A stretch of 64,000 bases of DNA from JBBROS01 sp965213855 (lineage in GTDB: Bacteria > Pseudomonadota > Alphaproteobacteria > Acetobacterales > Acetobacteraceae), in the NCBI GenBank assembly GCA_965213855.1, contig CBDCAA010000011.1, positions 434,001-498,000 of the forward strand. The letters run 5' to 3'. A program made the position numbers and the translations under genes. The notes under the pieces were generated by a model. That model worked only from the letters and a program-made list of their open reading frames with translations, made no database searches and was not told the origin of the DNA. Shown piece by piece: positions 31,572 to 39,895 of the stretch. The number at the start of each line of letters is the position of its first letter. Position 1 is the stretch's first letter.

Positions 31572-32582
31572 TCAGGCGTCCGTGAACCTGGCCCGGATCG
31601 CGGCCAAGTCCACGGCTTCGATCGTCGATGGGGACCAGCGGGGGGTGCGGTCCTTGTCGACGATCATCGCGCGAACGCCTTCCAGGAAGTCAGGGTGGCG
31701 CACCACATGGCGGGTCAAGGCAAGCTCGGCGGCAAGGCATTGCTCGAGGGTGCGGGCGGCGCCCCGTCGCACGATCTCGAAGGTCCACAGCACCGCGCTG
31801 GGCGAAACGTGGCGCAGCGTATCGAGCGCCGATCGTGCGAACGGCGTATCGGCCGCATGCAGTGCGTCCAGGACCTCGACGACGCTGTCGCTCCCGAACG
31901 CGGTCACGTCCTGCGTAGCCAGGGTCGATGGGGGCGGGGGAACGGCGACCTCGGACAATGCGGCGAGACCCTCGGTGGCGAGGGCGTTGGCTAATCCCGG
32001 CATCGCGGACGACGGCACGAAGTGGGTGGCGAGCCCGAGCCAGACAGCTTCGGCGCCGCCAACCCGGGAGCCGGTCAGGGCAAGATACCGCCCCCAATCG
32101 CCGCGGAGACGCGGCAGTACGAACGTGGCGCCCACGTCGGGAAATAGGGCGATCCCGGTCTCCGGCATGGCGAACTGTGCCGCTTCGCTCGCCACCCGGA
32201 CGGAACCATGGACGGAGACGCCGATGCCGCCGCCCATGCAAATGCCGTCGATCAAGGAAATATACGGCTTGGGATACCGCGCGATCGCCAGGTTCAGCGC
32301 GTATTCCTCGCTGAAGAACTGCTCGATGCCCGTGTAGTCCGCGCTCATCGACATCGCCCGGATCTGACGGATGTCGCCGCCCGCACAAAATGCCCGCCCG
32401 CCGGCGCCTTCGATGACAACCGCGTGCACCGAGGGGACATTTTCCCACTCGTCCAGGGCCGACCGGATCGCGCGGACCATCCCGAGGTCGAGAGCATTGA
32501 GCGCGCGAGGGCGGTTCAACGTGATCCGGCCGATGCGGCCTTGTTGGCGCGCAATGACCGTCGGCTCGGTTTCGTCGGGCAC
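31572..32582 (-). CDS. 3-hydroxyisobutyryl-CoA hydrolase-like crotonase protein
   Basis: 336 residues, longer than ordinary enoyl-CoA hydratases and matching the HIBCH group of valine catabolism. Seen: FCAGGDIRQIRAM, EYALNLAIARYPKPYISLIDGICMGGGIGVSVHGSVRV, FAMPETGIALFPDVGATFVLPRL, and a long C-terminal helix with DFLEGVRAMIVDKDRTPRW. The FPDVG segment carries the catalytic-type Glu/Asp positions of HIBCH. Head gene of a two-gene minus-strand unit with the alkene reductase. HIBCH and ethylmalonyl-CoA/methylmalonyl-CoA enzymes cannot be fully separated, but the length and the DKD motif favour HIBCH. Confidence 0.87.
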   Translation of the reverse strand: MPDETEPTVIARQQGRIGRITLNRPRALNALDLGMVRAIRSALDEWENVPSVHAVVIEGAGGRAFCAGGDIRQIRAMSMSADYTGIEQFFSEEYALNLAIARYPKPYISLIDGICMGGGIGVSVHGSVRVASEAAQFAMPETGIALFPDVGATFVLPRLRGDWGRYLALTGSRVGGAEAVWLGLATHFVPSSAMPGLANALATEGLAALSEVAVPPPPSTLATQDVTAFGSDSVVEVLDALHAADTPFARSALDTLRHVSPSAVLWTFEIVRRGAARTLEQCLAAELALTRHVVRHPDFLEGVRAMIVDKDRTPRWSPSTIEAVDLAAIRARFTDA

Positions 32583-32616
32583 GAGCCAGGCTCCTGTTGA
32601 AGCCCGGCCTATACCG

Positions 32617-33072
32617 TCATGCCCCGCGGCGGACCAGCCGCATCGCCCCGTCGAAGACGGCGTTTGTCAGCCCGCGCCGCACCCCCTGCCGCGCCCCGGT
32701 GCGCAGCGCAACCCCGGCGACGCTCGCGGCCATGCTCATGACCGTGATCGACTGCCGCATTTCGATGAGCGCCTGTTCGCGGATCTGCTTGGCTTCAGCT
32801 TCGATCGGATCGGGCGCGCTGCGCATCGCCATCACGCCGAAGACGGCCATCAGCAGCGCGTCGACGACGAGCACGACGACGCTCGCCAGGGTGGGCGATA
32901 GCGTCGGTTGCAGCGCGTTCCACGCGACCACGTGCAGCACGATCAGCACCGCTACGGCGAACACCAGCGCGACCGCGCCATAGGCAGCCCGCATCGCCTG
33001 CCGGCGCGCGATCCGGCGGAGGCGAAGCGCCTCCGCCGCAGCCGCGACCTTCGCAAGTTCGACCGCGCGCAT
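32617..33072 (-). CDS. two-helix membrane protein of unknown function
   Basis: 151 residues. A basic N-terminus (about 30 residues with ELAKVAAAAEALRLRRIARRQAM) is followed by two hydrophobic helices (about residues 31-55 and 62-83), then a mostly helical C-terminal half with EAEAKQIREQALIEMRQS. Similar short proteins are sometimes labelled phage holin family in alphaproteobacterial genomes, but no lysis neighbours are present here, so I keep it as unknown. Four bases separate it from the DUF883-like gene upstream, so they form a pair. Confidence 0.8.
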   Translation of the reverse strand: MRAVELAKVAAAAEALRLRRIARRQAMRAAYGAVALVFAVAVLIVLHVVAWNALQPTLSPTLASVVVLVVDALLMAVFGVMAMRSAPDPIEAEAKQIREQALIEMRQSITVMSMAASVAGVALRTGARQGVRRGLTNAVFDGAMRLVRRGA

Positions 33073-33076
33073 CGGA

Positions 33077-33343
33077 TCAGCGCGCGATGCGGCCGATGAG
33101 ATAGCCCACGCCGGTCGCGATCAGGATCGCCACCATCGGCGACTCCCGGACCCGCTCAGAGAGCATCTCGGTATTGTCGGAATACATGTCCTTCGCCTGG
33201 CCCATGTACTTCTGCGCGGTGTCGGCAGCGTTTGACAGCGCCGGCGTGACGCGCTCGCTCATCAGCGTCTGCACCTGATCACGCAGCTGGGCGATCTGTT
33301 CCTTGGCGTCCGACGACATGTCGTTGACTGAGCTCGATGCCAT
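33077..33343 (-). CDS. DUF883/YqjD-ElaB-like membrane-anchored protein
   Basis: 88 residues. A long amphipathic helix (from MASSSVNDMSSDAKEQIAQLRDQ to QKYMGQAKDMYSDN) ends in a C-terminal membrane segment, SPMVAILIATGVGYLIGRIAR, with the GYxxGR motif typical of YqjD/ElaB. E. coli relatives tether ribosomes at the membrane in stationary phase; that role is not proven here. Very strong AAGGAGG before the ATG at 33343 favours this start over an upstream frame. First gene of the unit with the following membrane protein. Confidence 0.88.
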   Translation of the reverse strand: MASSSVNDMSSDAKEQIAQLRDQVQTLMSERVTPALSNAADTAQKYMGQAKDMYSDNTEMLSERVRESPMVAILIATGVGYLIGRIAR

Positions 33344-33522
33344 GATAGCCTCCTTGGCGTTGGTTCGGTCTTGACAACGCGACCGTCGGAACGGGGTTGC
33401 CACCGTGTGCGAACTTACGTTGCGGGTAGGGGCGACCCGATCGGCATTCAACCGGACCGCGAAATCAGCTATACACCTGGTTCGGCCGATGGCGTTGCAT
33501 GGGTGGCCGGCGGAGAGCGAAC

Positions 33523-33756
33523 TTGGAAGCGTTGTTCTTCTTGATCGACTCGGTCGTCATTCTTGTGGTGGCCTATTATGGGATGCTCGACGACCGCCGG
33601 GCACGCGGAGTGCCGATGCGCAGCCCGTTCCGGTTTTTCGAGGGCAATCAGACGACCGAGACGGTCGCGTTTGAGCGAAAGGCGGAGTTGCGGCGGCGCC
33701 GGGACAGCGCCGGGCCACAGGTCGTCTCCCCCACCCCGACCGGTGACCGCCGATGA
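33523..33756 (+). CDS. short single-helix protein before the O-ligase gene
   Basis: 77 residues from a TTG start at 33523 (GGAGAG six bases upstream), or 85 from ATG 33499. One N-terminal membrane helix (EALFFLIDSVVILVVAYYGML) is followed by a basic, charged tail (RSPFRFFEG, RKAELRRRRDSAG). No family recognised. Overlaps the O-ligase gene by ATGA. Such a coupling suggests that it is a partner or accessory of that glycosylation enzyme. Real gene status is supported by tight coupling. Confidence 0.68.
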   Translation: MEALFFLIDSVVILVVAYYGMLDDRRARGVPMRSPFRFFEGNQTTETVAFERKAELRRRRDSAGPQVVSPTPTGDRR

Positions 33757-35156
33757 GAGACCTGATGTTCGCGGTTGTTTGGATCATCGGACTGCCTCTC
33801 AGCTTCGTCTCGGCCAGCTCCGGCCTGCTGCTCTGGGTCTGGGTCGCGCTGCTGTCGCCCAACGAGCTGCTGTACGGCTTTATGGCCGGCGTGCCGTTCA
33901 ACAAGCTTGTCGCCCTGTCGACATTCGGTGCCGTGGTGCTCAGCCAGGAAAAGAAGGCGTTCTACGTCGACGTCCAGATCGTGCTCACGATCCTGTTCGG
34001 GCTGATCATGACCTGTTCCTGGCTCAACGCCATCGTGCCCAGCGACGACGCGACCGATCTTTGGGAGAAGGTGCTGAAGGTCCAGGTCCTGGCGCTGTTG
34101 ATCACCGGCATCATGTCCACGCGCCTGCGCCTGCATCTGCTTGCCCTCGCGGTCGTCACCTCGCTCGCGTTCCTCGGCGTGAAGGAGGGCCTGATCGCGT
34201 TGCTGACCGCGGGCGGGCACAAGATCATCGGCACGGGCAGCGTCGGCGACAATAATTCACTGGCGACGGCACTGCTGATGATCGTGCCGCTGGCCTTCTA
34301 CTTGGCACGCTATTCCGCCATCCGCGCCATTCGCCTCGGCATGCTGGCCGTTCTGGCCCTGAGCGTCGTGACGGTGATCATGACCTACTCGCGCGGCGGA
34401 CTGCTCGGCCTCCTGGTTGTCGCGGCGTTCATGATCAAGAACAGCCGCAGCAAGCTTGCCAGCATCGCCATGGTGTTGATCGGCGCCGGCTTGGTCTACG
34501 GCTTCGCCCCCGACTCCTGGTTCGAGCGGATCGGCACGGTGGAAACCGCTGCGAACGACGATGGATCATTCCTGGGCCGCGTCGTTGCCTGGAAGATGAG
34601 CACGCTGATCGCGTTCGCACACCCGATCTTCGGTGGCGGCCCGCACGCGGTGCAGCGCTTCCAGGTCTGGTCCGAGTTCCGTCCGTATATCGACAGCGTG
34701 AACTTCTTCCCGACGCCGCCGCCGGACGTGGTCCCCCACGCAGCCCACAGCAGCTATTTCGAAGTGTTCGGCGACCTCGGCTTTTCCGGCCTGATCGTGT
34801 TCCTATCGCTGCTCGCGTGCGCCTTCTGGCAGTTGTTCCGTATCCGGCGCATGGCGAAAAGCCGGCCTGACCTGCGCTGGGCAGTCGACTTGGCGGGCAT
34901 GCTGCAGATCAGCATGGCGGCCTACGTCGTGACGACGGCGCTGCTCAGCATGGCCTATTTCGAGCTGTTTTGGATCCTGATCGCCATGATCTCGCGCTGC
35001 CATCGAACGGTGCGGCAGGCGGTTCTTGCCGGCGCGGCCGACGGATCAGAGGCTATCGCGGCGCCTCGCGGCCGGTTCGTGCCGGGCCCGCTTGTGCGGC
35101 CACCGGCCCGCCCCGCGATCGCTGCCCGGGACACGGCGTTCCGAGGAGCACAGTGA
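33753..35156 (+). CDS. exosortase-associated O-glycosylation ligase (Wzy/WaaL-like)
   Basis: 467 residues, about eleven membrane helices. Homologous to the Wzy/WaaL O-antigen ligase superfamily; the specific start (LPLSFVSASSGLLLWVWVALLSPNELLYGFM), the segment TGSVGDNNSLATALLMIVPLAFYL, and the periplasmic loop HAAHSSYFEVFGDLGF match the exosortase-system-1 O-ligase type (TIGR03097). It is thought to attach glycan to exported PEP-CTERM proteins. Two PEP-CTERM-like proteins are encoded in this window (4655 and 14223), but the exosortase itself is not. C-terminal tail after residue 425 is Ala/Pro/Arg-rich. Its stop overlaps the GTG of the FAD oxidase. Confidence 0.88.
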   Translation: MRDLMFAVVWIIGLPLSFVSASSGLLLWVWVALLSPNELLYGFMAGVPFNKLVALSTFGAVVLSQEKKAFYVDVQIVLTILFGLIMTCSWLNAIVPSDDATDLWEKVLKVQVLALLITGIMSTRLRLHLLALAVVTSLAFLGVKEGLIALLTAGGHKIIGTGSVGDNNSLATALLMIVPLAFYLARYSAIRAIRLGMLAVLALSVVTVIMTYSRGGLLGLLVVAAFMIKNSRSKLASIAMVLIGAGLVYGFAPDSWFERIGTVETAANDDGSFLGRVVAWKMSTLIAFAHPIFGGGPHAVQRFQVWSEFRPYIDSVNFFPTPPPDVVPHAAHSSYFEVFGDLGFSGLIVFLSLLACAFWQLFRIRRMAKSRPDLRWAVDLAGMLQISMAAYVVTTALLSMAYFELFWILIAMISRCHRTVRQAVLAGAADGSEAIAAPRGRFVPGPLVRPPARPAIAARDTAFRGAQ

Positions 35157-36568
35157 CCGAAAGCCTGGTTGCGGAACTCGCTGGCATCGTTGGCCCGCGA
35201 GGGCTGCTGACGGGTGAGGACACCGCGGGTTACACGGAAGACTGGCGGCGGTTGTATCAGGGGCAAACCCCGGCCGTGGTGCGGCCAGCCTGCGTCGAGG
35301 AGGTCGCGGCGGTGGTGAGGGCCTGCGCCGCCGCGGGGACACCGGTAGTTCCGCAGGGCGGCAACACCAGCATGGTGGGAGGCGCCAGCCCGCGCGCGAA
35401 CGGCCGAGACATCGTGCTGAGCCTGTCGCGCATGAACCGGGTGCGCGACGTCGATCCATTGGATATGACGATGGTCGCCGAGGCGGGGGTGGTGTGGAAG
35501 GCGGCGCAAGACGCAGCCGCGGAGGCCGGTTGCCTCCTGCCGCTCTCGATCAGCAGCGAGGGGACGGCGCAAGTGGGCGGCATCATCTCGGCCAATGCGG
35601 GCGGCAACACCACCGTCCGTTACGGCAATGCCCGGGACCTGGTGCTGGGGCTGGAGGCGGTCATGGCCGATGGCGCGATCTGGCACGGGTTGCGGCGGCT
35701 ACGCAAGGACAACACCGGCTATGCGCTGCGGCAGTTGCTGGTGGGCGCCGAGGGGACGCTTGGGGTGATCACGGCGGCGGTGCTGAAGCTGGCGCCCCGG
35801 CCGGTCGAGGTTCAGGTCGCGCTGTGCGCTGTCCCGAGCATCGGGGCCGCCTGCGCACTGTTCCGCCGGTTCCAGGGCGTCGATCCCGCCGCAGTTCAGG
35901 CTTTCGAATACATGTCCGGCGCCGGCATGCAACTCGTGCTCCGGCATATCCCCGGTGCCGTGCTGCCACTCGGGACGGCGGCCGACCACTACGCTTTGGT
36001 CGAGCTTGCGACCCCGCGTACGGATGCCCGGCTGCGCGATGCGTTGGAAGCGGTACTTGAGCGGGCACTCGAGGACGAGTTGGTGTCGGACGCAGCCATT
36101 GCCGAAAGCGAGGCGCAGCGGCAGGCGATCTGGAAGCTCCGCGAGGAGCATGCCGAGGCGCAGAAGCGCGAGGGGGCGAGCGTCAAGAATGACGTCTCCG
36201 TTCCGGTCTCTCGGATACCGGAGTTGATCGAGCGGGCAAGTGAGGCCTGCCGGGTCTTACTTCCTGGAGTGCGCCCGGTCCCGTTCGGTCATTTGGGCGA
36301 CGGGAACATTCACATGAACCTGCAGCAGCCCGAGGGAATGGACCCGGCCGCGTTCCTGACGCGGGACCATGCAATCATGGACACGGTCAACGCGGTCGTC
36401 CGCGATCTCGGCGGCAGCTTCAGCGCCGAGCACGGGGTGGGCCAGCTGAAGCGCTACATGATGCCTGACTGGCGCGGCGGTGCCGAGCTGGACGCGATGC
36501 AGCGGATCAAGTGGGCAATGGACCCACTCGGCATCATGAACCCGGGAAAGGTGCTCCCGGCCCTCTAG
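35153..36568 (+). CDS. FAD-linked D-2-hydroxyacid dehydrogenase (GlcD/D2HGDH-like)
   Basis: 471 residues, VAO/PCMH flavoprotein. FAD-binding region: PVVPQGGNTSMVGGASP, and SSEGTAQVGGIISANAGGN, followed by GAEGTLGVITAAVLKL. The C-terminal catalytic cap has FGHLGDGNIHMNL, with a His that binds the divalent metal in D2HGDH, EHGVGQLKR, and MDPLGIMNPGKVLP. Substrate may be D-2-hydroxyglutarate or D-lactate/glycolate. GTG 35153 with GAGGAG upstream; overlaps the O-ligase stop. No electron-transfer partner nearby. Confidence 0.92.
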   Translation: MTESLVAELAGIVGPRGLLTGEDTAGYTEDWRRLYQGQTPAVVRPACVEEVAAVVRACAAAGTPVVPQGGNTSMVGGASPRANGRDIVLSLSRMNRVRDVDPLDMTMVAEAGVVWKAAQDAAAEAGCLLPLSISSEGTAQVGGIISANAGGNTTVRYGNARDLVLGLEAVMADGAIWHGLRRLRKDNTGYALRQLLVGAEGTLGVITAAVLKLAPRPVEVQVALCAVPSIGAACALFRRFQGVDPAAVQAFEYMSGAGMQLVLRHIPGAVLPLGTAADHYALVELATPRTDARLRDALEAVLERALEDELVSDAAIAESEAQRQAIWKLREEHAEAQKREGASVKNDVSVPVSRIPELIERASEACRVLLPGVRPVPFGHLGDGNIHMNLQQPEGMDPAAFLTRDHAIMDTVNAVVRDLGGSFSAEHGVGQLKRYMMPDWRGGAELDAMQRIKWAMDPLGIMNPGKVLPAL

Positions 36569-36672
36569 CGGTTTCTCCGAACGACTTTCGGCGCGCGACC
36601 CGTTGTTTCGCGACCCTTGAGGGTGGCCGGATCGGCACGTAGTAGGCCTTATCGAGATGAGGTGACACGCCC

Positions 36673-37629
36673 ATGCCAACACGCAGCGTCGCGACGGTCT
36701 TTGGTGGCAGCGGCTTCATTGGCCGGTATGTGGTGCAGCGGCTGGCGGCGGCCGGGCATGTCGTGCGGGTTGCGGGGCGGGACACGGAGCGGGTCAAGGA
36801 CCTGATGGTCGCGGGCCGGGTCGGGCAGGTCGTGCCGTTATATGTGTCGCTCGGCAACGCAGCGACGGTGCAGCGGGCAGTCGAAGGCGCGGACCTCGTG
36901 GTCAACCTCGTCGGGATCCTGGCCGAGAAGCGAGCGGGTGACTTCCAGCGGGTCCAAGCCGAAGGGCCCGGGCGGGTTGCGGTGGCGGCGGCCAGCGCCG
37001 GGGTGCAGCGGATGGTGCACGTCTCCGCGATCGGGGCCGACCCGTCGAGCCCGAGCGTGTATGGCCGGACAAAGGCGGCCGGGGAGGAGGCCGTGCGGGC
37101 GGCGATGCCGGGTGCGGTCGTGCTCCGGCCGTCATTGGTGTTCGGGGCGGAGGACAAGTTCTTCAACCGGTTCGGGGCGATGGCAATGGCACTGCCGGTC
37201 ATGCCGGTGATCTGCGGCGGGTCGCGCTTCCAGCCGGTCTATGTGGGCGACGTGGCAGACGCCGTGATCGCCGGGCTGACGCACGAGGACGCGGCCGGCC
37301 GCACGTTCGAGCTGGGTGGCCCGCGCGTCTACACCTTCCGGGAGTTGCTGGCCTACATCCTGCACGAGACGCGGCGGCATCGCCCCCTGTGGGAGGTGCC
37401 GATGGGGATTGCGAGAGTGCAGGCGCTGCTCGGCGAGTATGCGCCTGGTAAGCCGTTTACACGGGACCAGTTGGCGTTGCTGGCGCGGGACAATGTCGCC
37501 GATCCGGCGCTGCCGGGTCTGGAGGCGCTGGGGATCACGCCAACGCCGGTCGAGCTGATCGTGCCCGGATATTTGGATCGTTATCGGGTGGGTGGCGGAA
37601 AGCGCGAGGAAGTGCCGGCAGCCAGTTAG
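36673..37629 (+). CDS. complex I NDUFA9-like SDR-fold protein
   Basis: 318 residues of the extended SDR (atypical) type. The Rossmann motif FGGSGFIGRYVV is at residues 10-21, and KAAGEEAVRAAMPGAVVLRPSLVFG follows with a Tyr-x3-Lys-like VYGRTKAAGE. The later GGSRFQPVYVGDVADAV is diagnostic of the NDUFA9/YLR290C group, where the alphaproteobacterial homologue is associated with complex I or ubiquinone. Not adjacent to nuo genes here. Alone between the FAD oxidase gene and gltD. Confidence 0.9.
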   Translation: MPTRSVATVFGGSGFIGRYVVQRLAAAGHVVRVAGRDTERVKDLMVAGRVGQVVPLYVSLGNAATVQRAVEGADLVVNLVGILAEKRAGDFQRVQAEGPGRVAVAAASAGVQRMVHVSAIGADPSSPSVYGRTKAAGEEAVRAAMPGAVVLRPSLVFGAEDKFFNRFGAMAMALPVMPVICGGSRFQPVYVGDVADAVIAGLTHEDAAGRTFELGGPRVYTFRELLAYILHETRRHRPLWEVPMGIARVQALLGEYAPGKPFTRDQLALLARDNVADPALPGLEALGITPTPVELIVPGYLDRYRVGGGKREEVPAAS

Positions 37630-37700
37630 GTCCGAAGTGGGCGTGAATGCGCGATTGAGAGCAGCCTCGATCATCACCCCTGACGAACGGTCGCCGATAA

Positions 37701-37719
37701 AGGACAGGCTTGCTGTCCT
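37701..37719 (+). terminator. hairpin before gltD
   Basis: AGGACAG/CTGTCCT (37701-37707 with 37713-37719), 5-base loop, followed by a TTTT run at 37728-37731. It lies 72 bases after the NDUFA9-like gene and 86 before gltD. The nearby TTGACG and TATATC at about 37751-37765 may belong to the gltD promoter, but their spacing is wrong for a simple sigma-70 pair. Confidence 0.4.
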
Positions 37720-37804
37720 ATGAGCGGTTTTCCGTCTTCCGCTGTCCAAAGCTTGACGTTATATCACACGTGGCGGTCAGGCTTGGCTGCGGGGAGATCG
37801 CGCG

Positions 37805-39241
37805 ATGGCTGACCGTATGCTGCAGTTCGTCAAGACACCCCAGCAGCAGCCGGACAAGCGCACTGTCAGTGCGCGTCGCGAGGATTTCGCGGAGATTTAC
37901 CAGGACTTCGATCCGGCCCTCGCCGGCAAGCAGTCCAGCCGTTGCAGCCAGTGCGGCATTCCGTTTTGCCAGGTGCATTGCCCGGTCGGGAATAACATCC
38001 CCGACTGGCTGAAGCTGACCGCCGAGAACCGGCTGCAGGAGGCCTACGAGGTCAGCAGCGCGACCAACACGTTCCCCGAGATCTGCGGCCGCATCTGCCC
38101 GCAGGACCGCCTTTGCGAGGGCAATTGCGTCATCGAGAAAGGGTTCGAGAGCGTCACGATCGGCGCCGTCGAGCGCTTTATCACCGATCATGCGTGGGAG
38201 CAGGGGTGGGTGAAGCCGCCCAAGCCGCAGCGTGAGCGGCCGCAATCGGTGGGTATCGTCGGCGCCGGGCCCGGCGGGCTTGCTGCGGCGGAGCGGCTTC
38301 GTGTGCTCGGCTACCAGGTGCACGTCTACGATCGCTACGACCGCGTCGGCGGCCTGATGATCTATGGCATCCCCGGTTTCAAACTCGAGAAGGAGATCGT
38401 GCTCCGGCGCTGGGAGTCGTTCGCCGCCGGAGGGATCGTGTTCCACCTCGGCGTCGATCTCGGGAATACCATGAGCTTTGCCGACCTTCGGGCCAAGCAC
38501 GATGCGGTGTTGATCGCGACCGGCGTTTACAAGGCGCGCGACATCGGCGGCCCTGGGGCCGGGCTGGGCGGGATCGTCCCCGCGATGGCGTTCCTGACAG
38601 CGAGCAACCGCAAGGGGCTGGGCGACGACGTGCCGGAGTTCGACAGCGGAGCGTTGGATGCGGCCGGCAAGCGGGTGGTCGTGATCGGCGGTGGCGACAC
38701 GGCGATGGACTGCGTGCGGACGGCGGTGCGGCAGGGCGCGGCGAGCGTCCAATGCCTCTATCGGCGGGACCAGGCCAACATGCCGGGCTCGATGCGCGAG
38801 GTGAAGAATGCGCAGGAGGAGGGTGTCGAGTTCGTGTGGCTGAGCGCCCCCGAAGCGTTCTTGGGCGACACGACGGTGACCGGCGTGCGCGTGCAGAAGA
38901 TGCGCCTGGGCATGCCGGACGCGACTGGGCGGCAATCGATCCTGCCCGGGGAGAACCGGGTGACGATCGAGGCGGATCTGGTGATCAAGGCGCTGGGATT
39001 CGACCCTGAGGAGCTTCCGCGCCTGTGGGACCAGCCCGGGCTCGAGGTGAGCCGGTGGGGCACTCTGAAGACGGACCACCGCACGGCCATGACGACGCTG
39101 CCGGGCGTGTTCGCGGCGGGCGACATCGTGCGCGGGGCGAGCTTGGTGGTCTGGGCGATCCGGGACGGACGGGACGCCGCGGCCGCGATGCACGGCTTCC
39201 TGCAGCAGGGCGCGACCGCGATGGCCACGGCCGCGGAGTGA
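37805..39241 (+). CDS. gltD: glutamate synthase (NADPH) small chain
   Basis: Beta subunit that passes electrons from NADPH through FAD and iron-sulfur clusters to GltB, giving glutamate from 2-oxoglutarate and glutamine. 478 residues. The N-terminal cysteines CSQCGIPFCQVHCPVGN and CGRICPQDRLCEGNC bind two [4Fe-4S] clusters. FAD-binding VGIVGAGPGGLAAAERL and NADPH-binding VVVIGGGDTAMDCVRTAV (GxGxxA-like) are intact. Ends with GVFAAGDIVRGASLVVWAI. gltD comes before gltB, separated by a DUF2059 gene. Confidence 0.97.
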   Translation: MADRMLQFVKTPQQQPDKRTVSARREDFAEIYQDFDPALAGKQSSRCSQCGIPFCQVHCPVGNNIPDWLKLTAENRLQEAYEVSSATNTFPEICGRICPQDRLCEGNCVIEKGFESVTIGAVERFITDHAWEQGWVKPPKPQRERPQSVGIVGAGPGGLAAAERLRVLGYQVHVYDRYDRVGGLMIYGIPGFKLEKEIVLRRWESFAAGGIVFHLGVDLGNTMSFADLRAKHDAVLIATGVYKARDIGGPGAGLGGIVPAMAFLTASNRKGLGDDVPEFDSGALDAAGKRVVVIGGGDTAMDCVRTAVRQGAASVQCLYRRDQANMPGSMREVKNAQEEGVEFVWLSAPEAFLGDTTVTGVRVQKMRLGMPDATGRQSILPGENRVTIEADLVIKALGFDPEELPRLWDQPGLEVSRWGTLKTDHRTAMTTLPGVFAAGDIVRGASLVVWAIRDGRDAAAAMHGFLQQGATAMATAAE

Positions 39242-39327
39242 GCGGCTTCGCGACGACTTGAAGGCAATCGGGTTCATAGCGGCCCGAAGAGGACGATAGA
39301 GTGTGTGCCCACATTGGAGTGAGCGTA

Positions 39328-39819
39328 ATGGCTTTCATTCGTAACGTCGCGTTCGCACTTGCCCTGCTGCTGACGGCGCCGCTCTCGGCCCGGGCGGCGG
39401 ACGACGCGCACAGCCTGGCGTCGGCCTTCCTCGACAAGATCAAGGTCGACACGATGATGCCCCAACTGCTCACGGCTTCGCGCGCGAGCACGTTGGTCGT
39501 GCTGGAGAATAGCGGCAAGACGCCCGAGCAGGCCGGCGAGATCTTCGACACTTACATGATGCCGGAGTTCAAGGATCGGCTGCCCGAGTTGCGGGCCAAG
39601 TTCGAGGACATCCTGGTCGCGGACTTCACCGTGCCCGAGCTGCAGGCGATCTTGAATGGCGAGCAGAACCCGGCCCGGCAGAGCGCGGCCGCGAAGGCGC
39701 CGCAACTGCAGGGCCAGTTCGCCCAGGCCGGGACCGAGTGGGGCCAGGCAGTCGGGCGCGATGTCTACACCAAGAACAAGACGGCGCTCGAGAAGCTGGG
39801 CCTGACCATGCCGCAATAG
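39328..39819 (+). CDS. DUF2059 exported protein
   Basis: 163 residues. MAFIRNVAFALALLLTAPLSARA is a signal peptide, followed by helix-rich sequence with the DUF2059 pattern: AxxxFLDKIKVDTMMPQLL at the start and FTVPELQAILNGE with TExGQxxGRDVYTKN at the end. ATG 39328 has GGAG eleven bases before it; an upstream GTG at 39301 is not needed. Lies between gltD and gltB, which are normally adjacent. Role unknown. Confidence 0.85.
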   Translation: MAFIRNVAFALALLLTAPLSARAADDAHSLASAFLDKIKVDTMMPQLLTASRASTLVVLENSGKTPEQAGEIFDTYMMPEFKDRLPELRAKFEDILVADFTVPELQAILNGEQNPARQSAAAKAPQLQGQFAQAGTEWGQAVGRDVYTKNKTALEKLGLTMPQ

Positions 39820-39895
39820 GGGCCGTTCGAGCGGCCGCTGCGCACCTTCAGGGTGGACCCGGGGCAGCTTCGCCTCGCGCCGCCGGAGACATTCC

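Noticed and set aside
32617..33343. Possible prophage holin-related region
   Set aside because: No lysin, portal, integrase or other phage gene is nearby; the pair looks like ordinary chromosomal membrane proteins.
33371..33400. TTGACA in the gap before the small membrane protein gene
   Set aside because: No acceptable -10 at the right distance on either strand.
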